Below, in pieces: positions 1-6,872 of a stretch of DNA of 28,084 nucleotides. This DNA is from DYTO01 sp040757795 (lineage in GTDB: Archaea > Hadarchaeota > Hadarchaeia > Hadarchaeales > Hadarchaeaceae). The stretch spans positions 1 to 28,084 of the forward strand of contig JBFLWG010000008.1 in assembly GCA_040757795.1 (NCBI GenBank), given 5' to 3'. The position numbers and the translations under genes are program-made. Within the stretch, counting starts at the first letter, position 1. Every line of letters begins with the position of its first letter. The notes beneath the pieces are model-generated. The model did not search any database. It had not been told where the DNA came from and worked only from the letters and a program-made list of their open reading frames with translations.

Positions 1-135
1 CTTCTTGATGAAGTCTGGGTGAGTCGTTTCCTTTAGATGGATAACTCCCATCTCGTGAAGCCGGGACACGACGTCGTCCCTGTAACTTTGGAGAACAACT
101 GTTTGGACCTTTTTCATCTTTGCGGGCTTGAACAT
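1..135 (-). CDS. ahaI: A-type ATP synthase subunit I (a-subunit), N-terminal fragment
   Basis: Only the first 45 codons are in the window; the gene runs off the left edge. The translation begins MFKPAKMKKVQTVVLQS and continues to a region with LHEMGVIHL. This matches the soluble cytoplasmic start of the archaeal/vacuolar a-subunit family, which anchors the peripheral stalks and forms half of the ion channel in the membrane. The start codon shares one base with the stop of the upstream gene (TGATG), so the two are translationally coupled. The family assignment rests on this short N-terminus and on the neighbour ahaH, which precedes ahaI in other archaeal ATP synthase operons. The membrane part cannot be seen here. 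Confidence 0.8.
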   Translation of the reverse strand, partial: MFKPAKMKKVQTVVLQSYRDDVVSRLHEMGVIHLKETTHPDFIKK

Positions 136-446
136 CAACCCACCCGCACCACTGAATCCACGACAAGCTTCGTGGCCTTCTTTTTCCTCATTTCAAGCCG
201 CTTGTCCCTCAGCTGGTCTCTCTCCCTTGCTTCCGCAATCTCGCTCTGGACTTCCGCTGCGGCCTTTGCCATCGCGTCGTTCATCGTCTTCTGGTGCTTT
301 GCTAATGCCTCGGACTTGGACCTGTCCTTTATCTGTTCGGCGTCCGTCCTAGCTTTGACAACTATTTCCTGTGCCTGGGCTTTGGCGCGCTCCACAATCT
401 CCTTCGCCTTTTTCTCTGCTTCAAAAATCGCCTTCAGGTCTTCCAT
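135..446 (-). CDS. ahaH: A-type ATP synthase subunit H (peripheral stalk)
   Basis: This 103-residue, highly charged protein is predicted to be almost entirely helical coiled coil, rich in A, K, E and R with no membrane segment. That is the size and composition of the archaeal AhaH/subunit G-like peripheral stalk protein, which pairs with subunit E to hold the catalytic head still. It begins MEDLKAIFEAEKKAKEIVE. The start is supported by GGTGAT four bases upstream on the minus strand. It is the first gene of a leftward ahaH-ahaI unit and diverges from atpA across an 85-base gap. The coiled-coil sequence alone is low in information, so the call depends on context as well as length. Confidence 0.85.
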   Translation of the reverse strand: MEDLKAIFEAEKKAKEIVERAKAQAQEIVVKARTDAEQIKDRSKSEALAKHQKTMNDAMAKAAAEVQSEIAEARERDQLRDKRLEMRKKKATKLVVDSVVRVG

Positions 447-487
447 TCAATCACCTCTGGCTTGGCTGGCTGAATAAGATAATGAAG

Positions 488-500
488 ATATACATAAAAG
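488..500. promoter_or_regulatory. Shared, near-symmetric TATA-like element between ahaH and atpA
   Basis: The 85-base gap between the divergent ATP synthase units contains one AT-rich core, TATACATA at 489-496, whose complement reads TATGTATA. It lies about 26 bases from the expected start sites on both sides (about 518 rightward, about 466 leftward). Each predicted transcript then begins just before a ribosome site, GGAGGG at 521-526 for atpA and GGTGAT for ahaH. A single bidirectional box is an inference from spacing. Confidence 0.5.
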
Positions 501-531
501 CAGGATTGTTAATCATAGCTGGAGGGTCTGA

Positions 532-2316
532 ATGGGCAAAATATTCAGGATAACTGGCCCCGTAGTCATAGCCGACGGGATGAAGGGCGCCGAGATGTAC
601 GAGCTTGTGAAGGTCGGCGACGAGGGGTTGATGGGTGAGATAATAGGCCTGAAGGAGGACCGGGCGACAATCCAGGTTTATGAGGAGACTTCTGGGATAA
701 AGCCAGGCGAGAAAGTAGAAGGCACGGGTAAGCCGCTTTCTGCTGAACTTGGGCCCGGACTGGTTGGTGCCATTTATGATGGGACCCAGAGGCCGCTCAC
801 AGTCATAAAGTCAAAAGTCGGGGACACCATCAAGCGAGGGGTCTTCGCCAACTCCCTGCCCCGCGACAAAAAGTGGGAGTTCCGTCCAAGGGTCAAGAAG
901 GGAGCAGATGTTGTCGAGGGCGACATCCTTGGCGTGGTGAAGGAAAGCAAGCTCATAGAACACAGGGTGCTCGTGCCGCCGGGAGTGAAGGGGAAAGTTA
1001 TCGAGATATCCGACGGCTCATACAAGGTTGAAGATGCAGTTGCCATTGTTGAAACTCCGGACGGCAAGAGGGACGTGCAGATGATGCAGGTCTGGCCGGT
1101 CAGGCGCGCGCGCCCGTTCAAGGAGAAGCTCCAGCCGCAAGAGCCGCTTCTGACAGGGCAAAGGGTCGCCGACACTTTCTTCCCGATAGCAAAAGGCGGG
1201 ACGGTGGCGATCCCGGGAGGCTTCGGGACGGGCAAGACTGTTTTCCTCCACCAGGTCGCGAAGTGGGCGGACGCCGAGGTCGTGACTTACATAGGGTGCG
1301 GGGAGCGCGGGAACGAGATGTGCGATGTTCTCGTCCACTTCCCCCAGCTGAAGGACCCGCGCACAGGGGAGTCGCTGATGGAGAGGACCACCCTGATCGC
1401 GAACACATCAAACATGCCCGTGGCCGCCAGGGAGGCCAGCGTCTACACCGGAATCACAATCGCCGAGTACTTCAGGGACATGGGGTACAACGTCGCCCTG
1501 ATGGCGGACTCCACATCGAGGTGGGCGGAAGCAATGAGGGAGATCTCTGGCAGGCTGGAGGAGATGCCGGGCGAGGAAGGCTTCCCGGCTTACCTGGCGT
1601 CGCGACTCGCCGAGTTCTACGAGAGGGCGGGGAGGGTCGTGACACTTGGCAGTGAAAAAAGGCTCGGCTCAGTGACGGTGCTGGGTGCGGTCTCGCCACC
1701 TGGAGGGGACCTCTCTGAACCAGTATCACAAAACACCCTCAGAATAGCCAAGGTCTTCTGGGCGCTGGACACTGGACTGGCCGACCGCCGCCACTTCCCG
1801 GCCATCCACTGGCTCAACAGTTACTCCCTCTATGTGGACAAGGTGAAGGAGTGGTGGAGGCAAAAGCTCAATGAAGACTGGAAGCCGCTTAGGGATGAGG
1901 CTATCGCCATGCTACAGAAGGAGGCGGAGCTCGAGGAAATAGTGAAGCTTGTGGGGCCTGACGCCCTCCCAGAGCCTGACAGGGCGGTGCTGGAGTCGGC
2001 CAGGATGATGAGGGAGGACTTTTTGCAGCAGTTTGCTTTTCATGAGGTCGACACATACTGCGCGGCGGAAAAACAGCTTGGGATGCTGAAGCTTGCGCTC
2101 GGTTTCTACCGGAACGCCGCGGACGCCGCGAAGAGGGGCGTCCCTGTCGAGGAGATAAAGAAGCTGCCGATCAAGGAAGCCATAGCCGTGATGAAGAGGA
2201 TGCCGACCGAGAAGTTTGACAAGGAGGTTGGGAAGATGGAGAAGCAGTTAAAAGATGAGTTCGAGGAGATTCTGAAAACCAAGAAGGCCCCAGCCTGGGG
2301 CAAACGCGGGGAGTGA
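532..2316 (+). CDS. atpA: A-type ATP synthase catalytic subunit A
   Basis: This 594-residue protein is the nucleotide-hydrolysing/synthesising subunit of the A1 head, where three copies alternate with subunit B. The N-terminal beta-barrel starts MGKIFRITGPVVIADG. The subunit-A-specific bulge region follows, and the Walker A loop is GGFGTGKT at residues 229-236. Family members usually read GPFGSGKT here, so the second and fifth positions differ. Downstream are the conserved GERGNEM, the Walker B-like segment VALMADSTSRWAEAMRE and the SYSLY region. Length is normal and no intein is present. GGAGGG lies five bases before the ATG. atpB follows at once. The genes for subunits C, E, F, K and D are not next to it, unlike the common single HIKECFABD operon. 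Confidence 0.97.
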   Translation: MGKIFRITGPVVIADGMKGAEMYELVKVGDEGLMGEIIGLKEDRATIQVYEETSGIKPGEKVEGTGKPLSAELGPGLVGAIYDGTQRPLTVIKSKVGDTIKRGVFANSLPRDKKWEFRPRVKKGADVVEGDILGVVKESKLIEHRVLVPPGVKGKVIEISDGSYKVEDAVAIVETPDGKRDVQMMQVWPVRRARPFKEKLQPQEPLLTGQRVADTFFPIAKGGTVAIPGGFGTGKTVFLHQVAKWADAEVVTYIGCGERGNEMCDVLVHFPQLKDPRTGESLMERTTLIANTSNMPVAAREASVYTGITIAEYFRDMGYNVALMADSTSRWAEAMREISGRLEEMPGEEGFPAYLASRLAEFYERAGRVVTLGSEKRLGSVTVLGAVSPPGGDLSEPVSQNTLRIAKVFWALDTGLADRRHFPAIHWLNSYSLYVDKVKEWWRQKLNEDWKPLRDEAIAMLQKEAELEEIVKLVGPDALPEPDRAVLESARMMREDFLQQFAFHEVDTYCAAEKQLGMLKLALGFYRNAADAAKRGVPVEEIKKLPIKEAIAVMKRMPTEKFDKEVGKMEKQLKDEFEEILKTKKAPAWGKRGE

Positions 2317-2320
2317 TGTG

Positions 2321-3715
2321 ATGAAGAGCCGCGAATACTTGACAGTCTCGGAAGTCTCTGGTCCCCTTATGATAGTCGAAGGCGTAAGCGGCGTGGCCTA
2401 TGGAGAGGTGGTGGAAGTTGTCACGCCGGACGGGGACACCAAGCATGGGGAAGTGCTGGACGCCTACATGGACCGCGCCGTGGTGCAGGTCTACGAAGGC
2501 ACGAGGGGGATAGACACTGCACAAACAAGGGTCAGATTCACTGGCGAAACCACAAAGTTCGGCGTCGGGATGGAGCTTCTAGGGAGAGTCTTCAGCGGGC
2601 GCGGGGCACCAATTGACGGGGGGCCGAAGCCGATAGCCGAAGATGAGTGGGATGTCCACGGGGCGCCCCTGAACCCGGCGGCAAGGGAGTACCCAAGCGA
2701 GTTCATCCAGACGGGGATTTCCGTGATAGACGGAATGAACACTCTCGTCAGAGGACAGAAGTTGCCGATATTCTCTGGCGCGGGCATGCCACACAATGAG
2801 ATTGCCGCTCAGGTTGCCCGGCAGGCTAAAGTCCTCGGGGAAGAGGAAAAGTTCGCCGTGATATTCTGCGGGATGGGGATAACACACGAGGAGGCGGCGT
2901 TCTTCACGCGGGACTTCGAGCGGACTGGAGCGCTTGAGCGGGCCGTGGTTTTCCTTAACCTGGCGAACGACCCCGCGATTGAGAGAATCATGACACCGAG
3001 GCTGGCGTTAACAACTGCCGAGTACTTTGCATACGCTCACGGGATGCATGTCCTTGTGATACTCACTGACCTGACAAACTACTGCGAGGCCTTGAGGGAG
3101 GTCTCGGCCGCGCGGGGCGAGGTTCCGGGCAGGAGGGGCTACCCCGGTTACATGTACACGGACTTGGCGACAATGTACGAGCGGGCGGGTAAGATTAGGG
3201 GGAAGAAGGGTTCTGTGACTCAAATGCCAATTTTGACGATGCCCGGTGACGACATAACACACCCCATTCCAGACCTAACGGGTTACATCACTGAAGGGCA
3301 GCTTGTGATGGACAGGGAGCTGCACAGGAAGGGGATATACCCGCCGATTAATCCCCTACCGTCCCTTTCCAGGCTGATGAAGGATGGAATAGGGGCTGGG
3401 CGCACTCGCGAGGACCATGTGGATGTCTCAAACCAGCTTTACGCGGCTTATGCTGAAGGAAGGGACCTCCGGGCGCTGGTTGCGGTCGTCGGAGAAGAGG
3501 CACTGACTGACAGAGATAGGGGATATCTTGCTTTTGCAGACAGGTTTGAGCATGAGTTTATCAAGCAGGGACGGGATGAAGACAGATCTGTTGAATCCAC
3601 CCTGAATCTTGGATGGGAGCTGCTGGGCGCGCTGCCAAGGGCCGAGCTTAAGCGGATAGACCCTAAGCTGGTGGAAAAATACCTGAAAGCCGCGAACGGC
3701 GGAGCCCGCGCGTAA
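2321..3715 (+). CDS. atpB: A-type ATP synthase regulatory subunit B
   Basis: This non-catalytic nucleotide-binding subunit alternates with A in the hexameric head. The protein is about 464 residues, the usual family length. It has the characteristic PIFSGAGMPHNEIAAQVARQ in place of a functional P-loop, followed by FFTRDFERTGALER, LTDLTNYCEALREVSAARGE and GRRGYPGYMYTDLATMYERAG. I chose the ATG at 2321 because GGGGAGTGA ends about five to seven bases upstream. A GTG at 2318 would add one residue. The gene is four bases from the atpA stop and clearly co-transcribed. No subunit D gene follows: after the TAA there is a 347-base gap and then trpS. Confidence 0.96.
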   Translation: MKSREYLTVSEVSGPLMIVEGVSGVAYGEVVEVVTPDGDTKHGEVLDAYMDRAVVQVYEGTRGIDTAQTRVRFTGETTKFGVGMELLGRVFSGRGAPIDGGPKPIAEDEWDVHGAPLNPAAREYPSEFIQTGISVIDGMNTLVRGQKLPIFSGAGMPHNEIAAQVARQAKVLGEEEKFAVIFCGMGITHEEAAFFTRDFERTGALERAVVFLNLANDPAIERIMTPRLALTTAEYFAYAHGMHVLVILTDLTNYCEALREVSAARGEVPGRRGYPGYMYTDLATMYERAGKIRGKKGSVTQMPILTMPGDDITHPIPDLTGYITEGQLVMDRELHRKGIYPPINPLPSLSRLMKDGIGAGRTREDHVDVSNQLYAAYAEGRDLRALVAVVGEEALTDRDRGYLAFADRFEHEFIKQGRDEDRSVESTLNLGWELLGALPRAELKRIDPKLVEKYLKAANGGARA

Positions 3716-3830
3716 CTTTGGAAACTGCGTTAGTTTGTGTTTGAAGTAATTGTTTAGATGACACCATTTTTCTCGTTTATAAGGGACGTCCGCGCAAAAG
3801 CTCCGGCAGGAAGAAATAGCAAAGCGAGGG

Positions 3831-3846
3831 TGGCGAACGTTCGCCA
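3831..3846. repeat. Perfect 16-base palindrome (possible operator)
   Basis: TGGCGAACGTTCGCCA reads identically on both strands, with no spacer and no extension beyond 16 bases. It lies about 115 bases after atpB and 215 bases before trpS. Symmetric sites of this length are typical of dimeric HTH repressor operators. It could equally form a short cruciform, or be a methyltransferase site by chance. No partner regulator is encoded nearby. Confidence 0.4.
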
Positions 3847-4022
3847 ACTACACGGCGATGTTCATGCACAAGAAGCCAAGCGCTCTAAAAATTCCAGTTT
3901 TGCAAGCGCGCTCCGAACTCAAAATCTTCATCATTAATCAGGGAAGCCAGGCTCATCATCGCGCGCAGAAATTCACTCTTCCGCGGGTATAAAGTTAGCC
4001 AGCCGCCGAGTCTGGTTGACAC

Positions 4023-4030
4023 CTTTTTAA
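4023..4030 (+). promoter_or_regulatory. TATA-like box for trpS
   Basis: CTTTTTAA lies about 36 bases before the trpS ATG. An archaeal transcript would start near 4052-4056, giving a very short leader. A second AT-rich element, GTATAAAG, lies near 3987-3994. Confidence 0.45.
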
Positions 4031-4062
4031 CACGCCGGCCCATTGTTTATGGAGTTGTTGGA

Positions 4063-5181
4063 ATGCCAAAGAAGTTCGTCGTCACGCCTTGGGAGGTCAA
4101 GGGAGAGGTCGACTACAACAAGCTCGTGAAGCAGTTCGGGACAAAGCTGCTGGACAAAGAGCTGCTGAGCAGGCTGGAAAGGCGCGCTGGTGAGCTCCAC
4201 ATGTATCTTCGCAGAAAGATTTTCTTCTCCCACAGGGACCTGAACTGGATTTTGGACATGCACGAGAAGGGGGAGAAGTTTTATCTCTACACCGGCAGGG
4301 GGCCCTCAGGCAACACCCACATTGGCCATCTGATTCCGTGGATATTCACAAAATATCTCCAGGATGCCTTCGACGCTGAGCTCTACTTCCAGATGACTGA
4401 CGACGAGAAGTTCCTGTTCAAGAGGGAGCTAAGTCTGGACGAGTCGATGGGATTCGCCTACGGGAATGCCCTAGACGTGATCGCCTGCGGCTTCGATCCA
4501 AAGAAGACTTTCATCTTTTCCGACATAGATTATGGTAAGACCCTATACAAAATGGGCGTCCAGGTGGCCAAGCACATCACTTTCTCGACGGCAAAGGCAG
4601 TCTTCGGGTTCACCAGCGAGAGCAACATAGGAACAATCTTCTTCCCGGCCATCCAGGCGGCACCGTGCTTCTTCCCCTCTGTGCTGAAAGGGAAAAACAT
4701 CCCGTGCCTAATCCCCGCCGCGATTGACCAGGACCCCTACTGGAGGCCAAGCAGGGATGTCGCGCCAAAGCTTGGTTTTTACAAGCCGGCTCAGCTACAC
4801 TGCAAGTTCATCCCCGGGCTCGGCAAGGGGGGCAAGATGAGCGCGAGCGAGCCCGAAACCGCAATATTCACAACCGACACCCCCGAGGTCGCGAGAAGAA
4901 AGGTGATGAACGCCTTCACGGGCGGCGGCGGGACCGTCAAGGAGCACAAGGAGAAGGGCGGGGTCCCGGAAGTCTGCTCGGTCTACCAATACTTCGACTT
5001 CATCTTTGAGGAGGACGACAAGAGGGTCAAAGAAATGGGCCGCGCCTGCCGGTCAGGGGAACTGATATGTGGGGAGTGCAAGAAAATCCTGGCCGACAAG
5101 GTCGCGAGGTTCCTAATCCAGCACCAGGAGAAAAGGGAAAGGGCCAAGGACGTCCTCGAGAAATTCGTTCTGAAGGACTGA
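4063..5181 (+). CDS. trpS: Tryptophanyl-tRNA synthetase, archaeal/eukaryotic type
   Basis: This cytoplasmic class Ic synthetase charges tRNA-Trp with tryptophan. The 372-residue length matches archaeal homologues. The HIGH motif is intact at residues 86-89 inside GRGPSGNTHIGHL, and KMSAS is at 258-262 inside GKGGKMSASEPETAIF. Other family landmarks are YFQMTDDEKFLFK and IPAAIDQDPYWRPSRD. The start is the ATG within TTGGAATGCC; an upstream ATG at 4050 is out of frame. The gene is convergent with endA, with one base between the two stop codons. Nothing appears truncated. Confidence 0.97.
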   Translation: MPKKFVVTPWEVKGEVDYNKLVKQFGTKLLDKELLSRLERRAGELHMYLRRKIFFSHRDLNWILDMHEKGEKFYLYTGRGPSGNTHIGHLIPWIFTKYLQDAFDAELYFQMTDDEKFLFKRELSLDESMGFAYGNALDVIACGFDPKKTFIFSDIDYGKTLYKMGVQVAKHITFSTAKAVFGFTSESNIGTIFFPAIQAAPCFFPSVLKGKNIPCLIPAAIDQDPYWRPSRDVAPKLGFYKPAQLHCKFIPGLGKGGKMSASEPETAIFTTDTPEVARRKVMNAFTGGGGTVKEHKEKGGVPEVCSVYQYFDFIFEEDDKRVKEMGRACRSGELICGECKKILADKVARFLIQHQEKRERAKDVLEKFVLKD

Positions 5182-5182
5182 A

Positions 5183-5734
5183 CTACGGCCGCTCCCGAGC
5201 CAGCGAGTAGTAGGTGACGTCGCCCTCGTCGTCGACTATCGCCCACAATATCTTCTTCCTTACGCTGTGGGCCAGCCTCACCGCTCGCGCGATCTCCGAC
5301 GGCGTCAGCCTGATCCCTTCTGGGACCGAGTGCACCAGGAACTTGGAGTGGGCCTCCCCAGGTTTCTCTCCCCTCTCGTAGACCCTGAAATGGGCGCCGA
5401 ACTTCAGCCCGGTCTTGACGATGTAGCCTCTCGACCTGAGGTCGTTGTAGACTGGGTATTTCAGTGCTATCTCGGGGTCCTTCTCGGCGAACTTTGAGAA
5501 CAACTCCTTGAAACTGAGCTTTTTCCCCTCCTCGTCGACGACCCAGATCTTGCCGCTGTCCAGAAGATACAGCGACTCGACAGGCGCAAGCTGCAGCTTC
5601 CCCCCTGTCAGAGGCTTCCCGTAAGAACCCCTCTGGTAGAGCTGGTTCGCCGGCGCCTCTTCCCAGACTATCACCCTGGCCTTGTGCAGGCGCGCCTCAA
5701 CAGGGATTTCGGACTCCATGCCGTCCCCAGACAT
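5183..5734 (-). CDS. endA: tRNA-splicing endonuclease EndA
   Basis: This enzyme cuts introns out of pre-tRNA and pre-rRNA at bulge-helix-bulge motifs, leaving 2',3'-cyclic phosphates. The protein is 183 residues, the size of the homotetrameric alpha4 type. The catalytic triad is visible in the C-terminal domain as Y119 (FRVYERG), H129 (EAHSKFLVH) and K160 (HSVRKKILWAIVDDEGD), with the same spacing as the known Y-H-K triad. The N-terminal domain ends near residue 80. The start is not certain. The ATG at 5734 is the longest form, but an internal ATG at 5719 (residue 6) has GGGGA four bases upstream and lies about 28 bases after a TTTTTTAAC box. The stop is TAG. It is convergent with trpS. Confidence 0.95.
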   Translation of the reverse strand: MSGDGMESEIPVEARLHKARVIVWEEAPANQLYQRGSYGKPLTGGKLQLAPVESLYLLDSGKIWVVDEEGKKLSFKELFSKFAEKDPEIALKYPVYNDLRSRGYIVKTGLKFGAHFRVYERGEKPGEAHSKFLVHSVPEGIRLTPSEIARAVRLAHSVRKKILWAIVDDEGDVTYYSLARERP

Positions 5735-5790
5735 CTGCTTTTAGAAGTTAAAAAAGGCGGGGGCGCTGGAAATTGCGGCCTCTCCGATAG

Positions 5791-5804
5791 CTTTAAGAAT
5801 ATAA
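5791..5804 (+). promoter_or_regulatory. TATA-like element upstream of the candidate ncRNA
   Basis: CTTTAAGAATATAA lies about 25 bases before the GNRA-capped hairpin at 5821-5834, the distance expected for an archaeal TATA box and start site. A second AT-rich stretch, TTATAATAA, is at 5810-5818. Confidence 0.4.
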
Positions 5805-5820
5805 CGGCGTTATAATAATG

Positions 5821-5980
5821 TGGGAGAAATCCCAGAATCACGCTAATACCGGGCGGCGTGGCCGAGACGATGACGAGAGTTGAGAGCTGAGGCGATGTAG
5901 CTTTTCAGCCGAGGATGTGTCACCTCCATCGCAGTCGGTGTGGTTGCGCCGCCTGGTATTACGGAACTTGGTCTCGGCCG
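5821..5980 (+). ncRNA. Candidate structured non-coding RNA, family not recognised
   Basis: The gap between endA and rpl12 contains nested complementarity too extensive for chance. At the 5' end, TGGGA-GAAA-TCCCA (5821-5834) is a five-pair hairpin with a GNRA loop. A 14-pair stem joins 5845-5858 to 5947-5960 with one G-U pair. Inside it are GCCGA/UCGGU, CGAUG/CAUCG, an eight-pair hairpin at 5887-5910 and a GAGG/CCUC hairpin at 5911-5926. Several pairs are G-U on the plus strand and would be A-C on the minus strand, which favours the plus strand. GGCCGAGAC (5860-5868) is also perfectly complementary to GTCTCGGCC (5971-5979), making a pseudoknot or an alternative fold. rpl12 has its own TATA box downstream, so this looks like a separate transcript rather than a leader. 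It is not a tRNA, 5S, SRP or RNase P RNA by any landmark I can see. Confidence 0.5.
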
Positions 5981-6019
5981 TTTCTTGTAAAAATGCCTTG
6001 GGCCGGCCTTTGGAAATGG

Positions 6020-6027
6020 TTTATATT
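6020..6027 (+). promoter_or_regulatory. TATA box for rpl12
   Basis: TTTATATT lies 31 bases before the GTG start of rpl12. A transcript would begin near 6048 with just enough leader for the AGGGGATT ribosome site. Confidence 0.55.
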
Positions 6028-6057
6028 GGGGGATGTGCAATCACCAAGGGGATTGAA

Positions 6058-6366
6058 GTGGAATATGTGCACGCAGCAATCCTGCTCCACAGCGTGAAGC
6101 AGCCCGTGAACGAGGAAAATGTGAAGAAGGTCCTCGCCGCATCGGGAGCCCAAGTAGATGAAGCCAGGGTAAAGGCCTTGGTCGCGGCCCTCGAGGGAGT
6201 CAACATAGACGAGGCCATCAAGGGGGCGGCCATCCCTGTGGCGGCGGCACCTGCGGCCGCAGCGGCGGCGCCGGCCAAACCAGAGGAAAAGAAGGAAGAG
6301 AAGAAGGTCGAGGAAGAGAAAAAAGAAGAGGAAGCCTTGGCCGGACTGGGCGCGCTGTTCGGGTAG
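6058..6366 (+). CDS. rpl12: Ribosomal protein L12 (archaeal P1-type acidic stalk protein)
   Basis: This protein forms the flexible ribosomal stalk that recruits translation factors. The 102-residue protein begins MEYVHAAILLHSVKQPVNEE. It has the helical dimerisation domain (residues 1-58, including VDEARVKALVAALEGVNIDEAIKGA), an alanine-rich hinge, a K/E-rich acidic linker, and the invariant factor-binding tail ending ALAGLGALFG. I chose the GTG at 6058 over upstream starts because the conserved family N-terminus (MEY...) begins exactly there, with AGGGGATT just before it. The stop is TAG. The usual partners L11, L1 and L10 are not adjacent, so the gene appears monocistronic here. Confidence 0.96.
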   Translation: MEYVHAAILLHSVKQPVNEENVKKVLAASGAQVDEARVKALVAALEGVNIDEAIKGAAIPVAAAPAAAAAAPAKPEEKKEEKKVEEEKKEEEALAGLGALFG

Positions 6367-6479
6367 ATTGAACATCCAAACTTCTGCATAGGTGGCTTGA
6401 GCTGCCCATGGCTATTCAGGCCAGTGCCAAGTCTCGGTCACCCGGTCGTTGTTTGGAGAGAGTTGTTCGCAACCCTTGT

Positions 6480-6722
6480 TCAGCGCTTGCGTTTGCCGCC
6501 GGGAGTTTGGAGATAGTAGAAACTCACCCAGCTGAATATCAGGCCAATCGCGATCATGACCACTGACGCCAGCACTGAGACATCCAATCCCATTATAACC
6601 GTCGTACCGGTCGCGGAAGATATTACCGACAGGCCCAACGTCAGAAGACCTACGACAATCAATACTGCGCCCGCTATGGTGAATCCAAGACCCATAACTT
6701 CCTTCGGGGAACTTGCTACCAT
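6480..6722 (-). CDS. Small two-helix membrane protein, function unknown
   Basis: The protein is about 80 residues, starting MVASSPKEVMGLGF. It has two clear hydrophobic helices: residues about 10-34 (GFTIAGAVLIVVGLLTLGLSV) and about 45-66 (LDVSVLASVVMIAIGLIFSWV). It ends in a basic tail, GGKRKR, which should stay in the cytoplasm. An open frame extends ten codons further upstream, but GGAGGTG lies six bases before the ATG at 6722 and a TTTTTTTAA box lies about 40 bases before it, so the shorter form is preferred. I do not recognise a family. It is convergent with rpl12 and divergent from alaS, so its context gives no functional hint. Confidence 0.7.
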   Translation of the reverse strand: MVASSPKEVMGLGFTIAGAVLIVVGLLTLGLSVISSATGTTVIMGLDVSVLASVVMIAIGLIFSWVSFYYLQTPGGKRKR

Positions 6723-6841
6723 TTTGGCACCTCCGCTATAAGGTGAAAACACCTGCTTAAAAAAATGCTGGTGGGGCGTTCGAATGGCGCCAAATCCATC
6801 AAAAATCGCCCCGATGTCGATGAAACGCCGGCCGACTCAAC

Positions 6842-6849
6842 CTTTTAAC
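6842..6849 (+). promoter_or_regulatory. TATA box for a probably leaderless alaS transcript
   Basis: CTTTTAAC is centred about 27 bases before the GTG start of alaS. Transcription would begin at or within a base or two of the start codon, and there is no ribosome site before it, so the mRNA is likely leaderless. Confidence 0.5.
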
Positions 6850-6872
6850 TTTGGTCAGGATATTCACTTGGC

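Larger units (their letters stand above)
3716..4062. other. 347-base intergenic region between atpB and trpS
   Basis: I see no convincing coding sequence on either strand. The region holds a TATA-like TTTATAAG near 3775-3782, a perfect 16-base palindrome (3831-3846), several AT-rich stretches, and the probable trpS promoter at its right end. The TATA-like box near 3775 could serve a short untranslated RNA, but I found no stable fold or box motifs to support one. Confidence 0.5.

Noticed and set aside
5865..5912. C/D box sRNA: ACGATGA, CTGA, GCGATGT and CCGA occur in roughly the right order.
   Set aside because: Only CTGA is a perfect box; the others have one or two mismatches, and the stretch is better explained by paired helices.
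5851..5960. tRNA gene: GGCGGCG/CGCCGCC could be an acceptor stem, and TGGCCGAG resembles a tRNA-Leu/Ser D arm.
   Set aside because: There is no T loop of the GTTCRANTC type before the 3' strand and no consistent anticodon arm. The complementarity extends well past seven pairs.
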